Positions 61,949 to 64,000 of a stretch of 64,000 nucleotides of DNA are shown here, in pieces. A model generated the notes under the pieces. The model did not search any database, was not told where the DNA came from, and saw only the letters and a program-made list of their open reading frames with translations. Position 1 is the stretch's first letter, and each line of letters opens with the position of its first letter. The translations under genes and the position numbers were made by a program. Origin of the DNA: Saccharopolyspora flava (GTDB lineage Bacteria; Actinomycetota; Actinomycetes; Mycobacteriales; Pseudonocardiaceae); NCBI RefSeq assembly GCF_900116135.1, contig NZ_FOZX01000001.1:558001-622000 (forward strand), written 5' to 3'.

Positions 61949-63679
61949 ATGTCCCGTCCCAGGCTCACCGCCGAGCAGCTGCGCAGTCACCGCTGGTTCG
62001 GCGTGGACACCATGCGCTCCTTCGGCCACAAGTCCCGTGCCAAGCAGATGGGCTACGACGCCGAGGACTACTCGGGCAAGCCGGTGATCGGCATCGTCAA
62101 CACCTGGAGCGAGATCAACCCGTGCCACCGGCACTTCCGGGAGCGCGCCGAGGACGTCAAGCGCGGCGTGCTGCAGGCGGGCGGGTTCCCGCTGGAACTG
62201 CCCGCGATGTCGCTGTCGGAGCCGTTCCAGAAGCCGACCACGATGCTCTACCGGAACATGCTGGCGATGGAGACCGAGGAGCTGCTGCGCTCCTACCCGG
62301 TCGACGGCTGCGTGCTCATGGGCGGCTGCGACAAGACCACGCCCGGCCTGATCATGGGGGCGACCAGCGCGAACGTGCCGTCGATCTTCCTGCCCGCCGG
62401 GCCGATGCTCAAGGGGCGCTGGAAGGGCGTGACGCTGGGCAGCGGCTCGGACACCTGGAAGTACTGGGCGCAGCGCCGCGCGGGCACCCTCGGCGAGCGG
62501 GAGTGGGGCGAGATCGAGGACGGCATCGCCCGCTCCCCCGGCCACTGCATGACGATGGGCACGGCCTCGACGATGACGGCCGCTGCCGAGGCGTTGGGGC
62601 TGACGCTGACCGGCGGTTCGTCGATCCCGGCGGCGTTCTCGCACCACCCGCAGCTGGCGGTGGCCACCGGGCGCCGCGTCGTCGACCTGGTCTGGGAGGA
62701 CTTCCGGCCGCGCGAGATCCTCACCCGGGAGGCGTTCGAGAACGCCGTCGCGGTCGTGATGGCGATGGGCGGTTCCACGAACGCGGTGATCCACCTGGTC
62801 GCGATGGCCGGTCGCGCCGAGGTCGAGCTGCCGCTGGAGGTCTTCGACGAGCTGTCCCGGACGGTCCCGGCGCTGGCCAACATCCGCCCGTCCGGCGAGT
62901 ACCTGATGGAGGACTTCCACGACGCGGGCGGGCTGCGCGGGCTGATGGCCGAGCTCGGCGAGCTGCTGCACCGCGACGCCATCACCGTCACCGGGCGCTC
63001 GCTGGGCGAGGACCTCGACGGCGCGGAGATCCACGACGCCGACGTGATCCGCCGCCGCGACGACCCGCTGTCCGAGCAGGGCGGGCTGGCGGTGCTGCGC
63101 GGGTCGCTGGCGCCCGACGGCTGCGTGATCAAGACCAGCGCGGCCGACCCCGCGCTGCTGCGGCACCGGGGACGGGCCGTGGTGTTCGACTCCTACGAGG
63201 ACATGGAGCAGCGGATCGACGCCGACGACCTCGACGTCGACGCCGATTCGGTGCTGATCCTGCGCGGGGCGGGCCCGCTGGGCGGGCCGGGGATGCCGGA
63301 GTGGGGGATGCTGCCGATCCCGAAGAAGCTGCTGCGCCAGGGTGTCACCGACATGGTGCGGATCTCCGACGCCCGGATGAGCGGCACCAGCTACGGCACC
63401 TGCGTGCTGCACGTCGCGCCGGAGTCGTTCGCGGGAGGCCCGCTGGCGCTGGTGCGCGACGGCGACGTCGTCGAGCTCGACGTCGAGGGCCGCCGGCTGG
63501 ACCTGCACGTCGACGAGGCGGAGCTGGAGCGCAGACGCGCGGAGTGGACGCCGCCGGAGGCGGTGTTCGCGCGCGGCTACGGCAAGTTGTTCGCCCAGCA
63601 CATCACCCAGGCCGACCGGGGCTGCGACTTCGACTTCCTCGAAGGCGCCGGGGGCGCGCCCGAACCGGCCATCCACTGA
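61949..63679 (+). CDS. IlvD/Edd-family sugar-acid dehydratase (L-arabinonate type)
   Basis: A 576-residue dehydratase of the IlvD/Edd family, most like L-arabinonate and related pentonate dehydratases. The three Fe-S ligand Cys are at 59 (INPCHRH), 127 (GGCDKTTPG) and 200 (SPGHCMTMG), which is the numbering of the characterised Rhizobium arabinonate dehydratase. VIGIVNTWSEINPC, AFSHHPQLAVAT and MRISDARMSGTSYGTCVLHVAPE-type C-terminal segments are present. It dehydrates an aldonic acid to a 2-keto-3-deoxy acid. I chose ATG 61949, with GGAAGGGAG about 10 nt upstream; an earlier ATG at 61886 is possible. A DapA-family gene follows 17 nt later. Confidence 0.9.
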   Translation: MSRPRLTAEQLRSHRWFGVDTMRSFGHKSRAKQMGYDAEDYSGKPVIGIVNTWSEINPCHRHFRERAEDVKRGVLQAGGFPLELPAMSLSEPFQKPTTMLYRNMLAMETEELLRSYPVDGCVLMGGCDKTTPGLIMGATSANVPSIFLPAGPMLKGRWKGVTLGSGSDTWKYWAQRRAGTLGEREWGEIEDGIARSPGHCMTMGTASTMTAAAEALGLTLTGGSSIPAAFSHHPQLAVATGRRVVDLVWEDFRPREILTREAFENAVAVVMAMGGSTNAVIHLVAMAGRAEVELPLEVFDELSRTVPALANIRPSGEYLMEDFHDAGGLRGLMAELGELLHRDAITVTGRSLGEDLDGAEIHDADVIRRRDDPLSEQGGLAVLRGSLAPDGCVIKTSAADPALLRHRGRAVVFDSYEDMEQRIDADDLDVDADSVLILRGAGPLGGPGMPEWGMLPIPKKLLRQGVTDMVRISDARMSGTSYGTCVLHVAPESFAGGPLALVRDGDVVELDVEGRRLDLHVDEAELERRRAEWTPPEAVFARGYGKLFAQHITQADRGCDFDFLEGAGGAPEPAIH

Positions 63680-63696
63680 GTCGAGCGGAGGAGACG

Positions 63697-64000
63697 ATGA
63701 CGACCAGCGTCGACGCGCTGCGCGGGGTCACCGCGATCACCGTGACCCCGTTCGACGGCGCGGGCGCCCCGGACTGGTCCGGCTACGAGGCGATCGTGGC
63801 GCGGATGGGCGAGGCCGGGGTGCAAGTGATCACGCCCAACGGCAACACCAGCGAGTTCTACGCGCTGTCCCGCTCCGAGTGGCAGCGGGCCAACGAGGTC
63901 ACCGCGGCCGCGGCGGGCGGGTCGGTGGTGATGCCGGGCATCGGCTACGACATCGGCACGGCCAAGGACATGGCGGTGGCGGTGCAGCAGCTCGGCGCGC
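63697..64000 (+). CDS. DapA-family aldolase/dehydratase, truncated by the window end
   Basis: The first 101 codons of a DHDPS/N-acetylneuraminate-lyase family protein: MTTSVDALRGVTAITVTPFD, then a TPNGNTSEFYALS segment typical of the phosphate/carboxylate loop (GTTGE position). GGAGGAG stands just upstream of ATG 63697. Family members acting on 2-keto-3-deoxy sugar acids follow IlvD-type dehydratases in many catabolic operons, so this is probably the next step after the dehydratase. The gene continues beyond 64000. Confidence 0.85.
   Translation, partial: MTTSVDALRGVTAITVTPFDGAGAPDWSGYEAIVARMGEAGVQVITPNGNTSEFYALSRSEWQRANEVTAAAAGGSVVMPGIGYDIGTAKDMAVAVQQLGA

Overview
The window is about 72% G+C by eye. 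Genes are dense, starts are often GTG, and many stops and starts overlap as GTGA or ATGA. Gene order matches the actinobacterial core block that in Mycobacterium runs trmD-rimM-khpA-rpsP ... ffh ... glnB-amtB-ftsY-smc-acyP ... mutM-rnc-rpmF-DUF177-sepIVA ... coaD-rsmD. KdpFABCDE, EspG/PPE-like proteins, a SepIVA homologue and a HelD-type RNA polymerase factor also fit a filamentous actinomycete. I infer a member of the Pseudonocardiaceae (Saccharopolyspora-like), but the sequence alone does not prove the genus.

Layout. 0.2-9 kb: translation and secretion genes on the minus strand (trmD, rimM, khpA, rpsP, two CPBP proteases, an amidohydrolase, ffh, a DEAD-box helicase). 9.3-13.3 kb: a small P-loop protein, then the glnB-amtB nitrogen operon preceded by GlnR-like boxes, then a CynX-type transporter. 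The PII protein has Phe instead of Tyr at position 51, and glnD is missing from its usual place between glnB and ffh. 13.5-23 kb: ftsY, anmK with an SSS symporter, two membrane proteins, smc, acyP.

23-48.4 kb is an accessory stretch lying between acyP and mutM, which are close together in Mycobacterium. It holds a Thr/Pro-rich protein with an overlapping zinc-ribbon gene, a nucleoside-kinase-like protein, a four-gene ESX accessory cluster (EspC-like, DUF3558 lipoprotein, PPE-like, EspG), the kdp K+ uptake operon with kdpDE, asnB, a two-component system, a GT2-GtrA plus GT-C surface glycosylation pair with a broken second GT-C copy, and an AAA-ATPase plus RloB-like Toprim pair that looks like a phage-defence module. 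Three intergenic spacers here carry short tandem or palindromic repeats, including a 57-nt array between kdpC and kdpD.

48.5-56.2 kb returns to core genes (mutM, rnc, rpmF, DUF177, sepIVA, coaD, rsmD) and ends with a HelD-family ATPase. 56.2-64 kb is a catabolic cluster: an ACS-family MFS transporter, a GntR/FCD regulator, a ThDP enzyme, an Ldh2-family dehydrogenase, an RraA-family protein, an IlvD/Edd (arabinonate-type) dehydratase and the start of a DapA-family aldolase. The 10-mer TGAGATATCA (either orientation) occurs in three of its promoter regions and a variant lies just upstream of gntR, so the genes probably form one regulon for an unidentified sugar acid.
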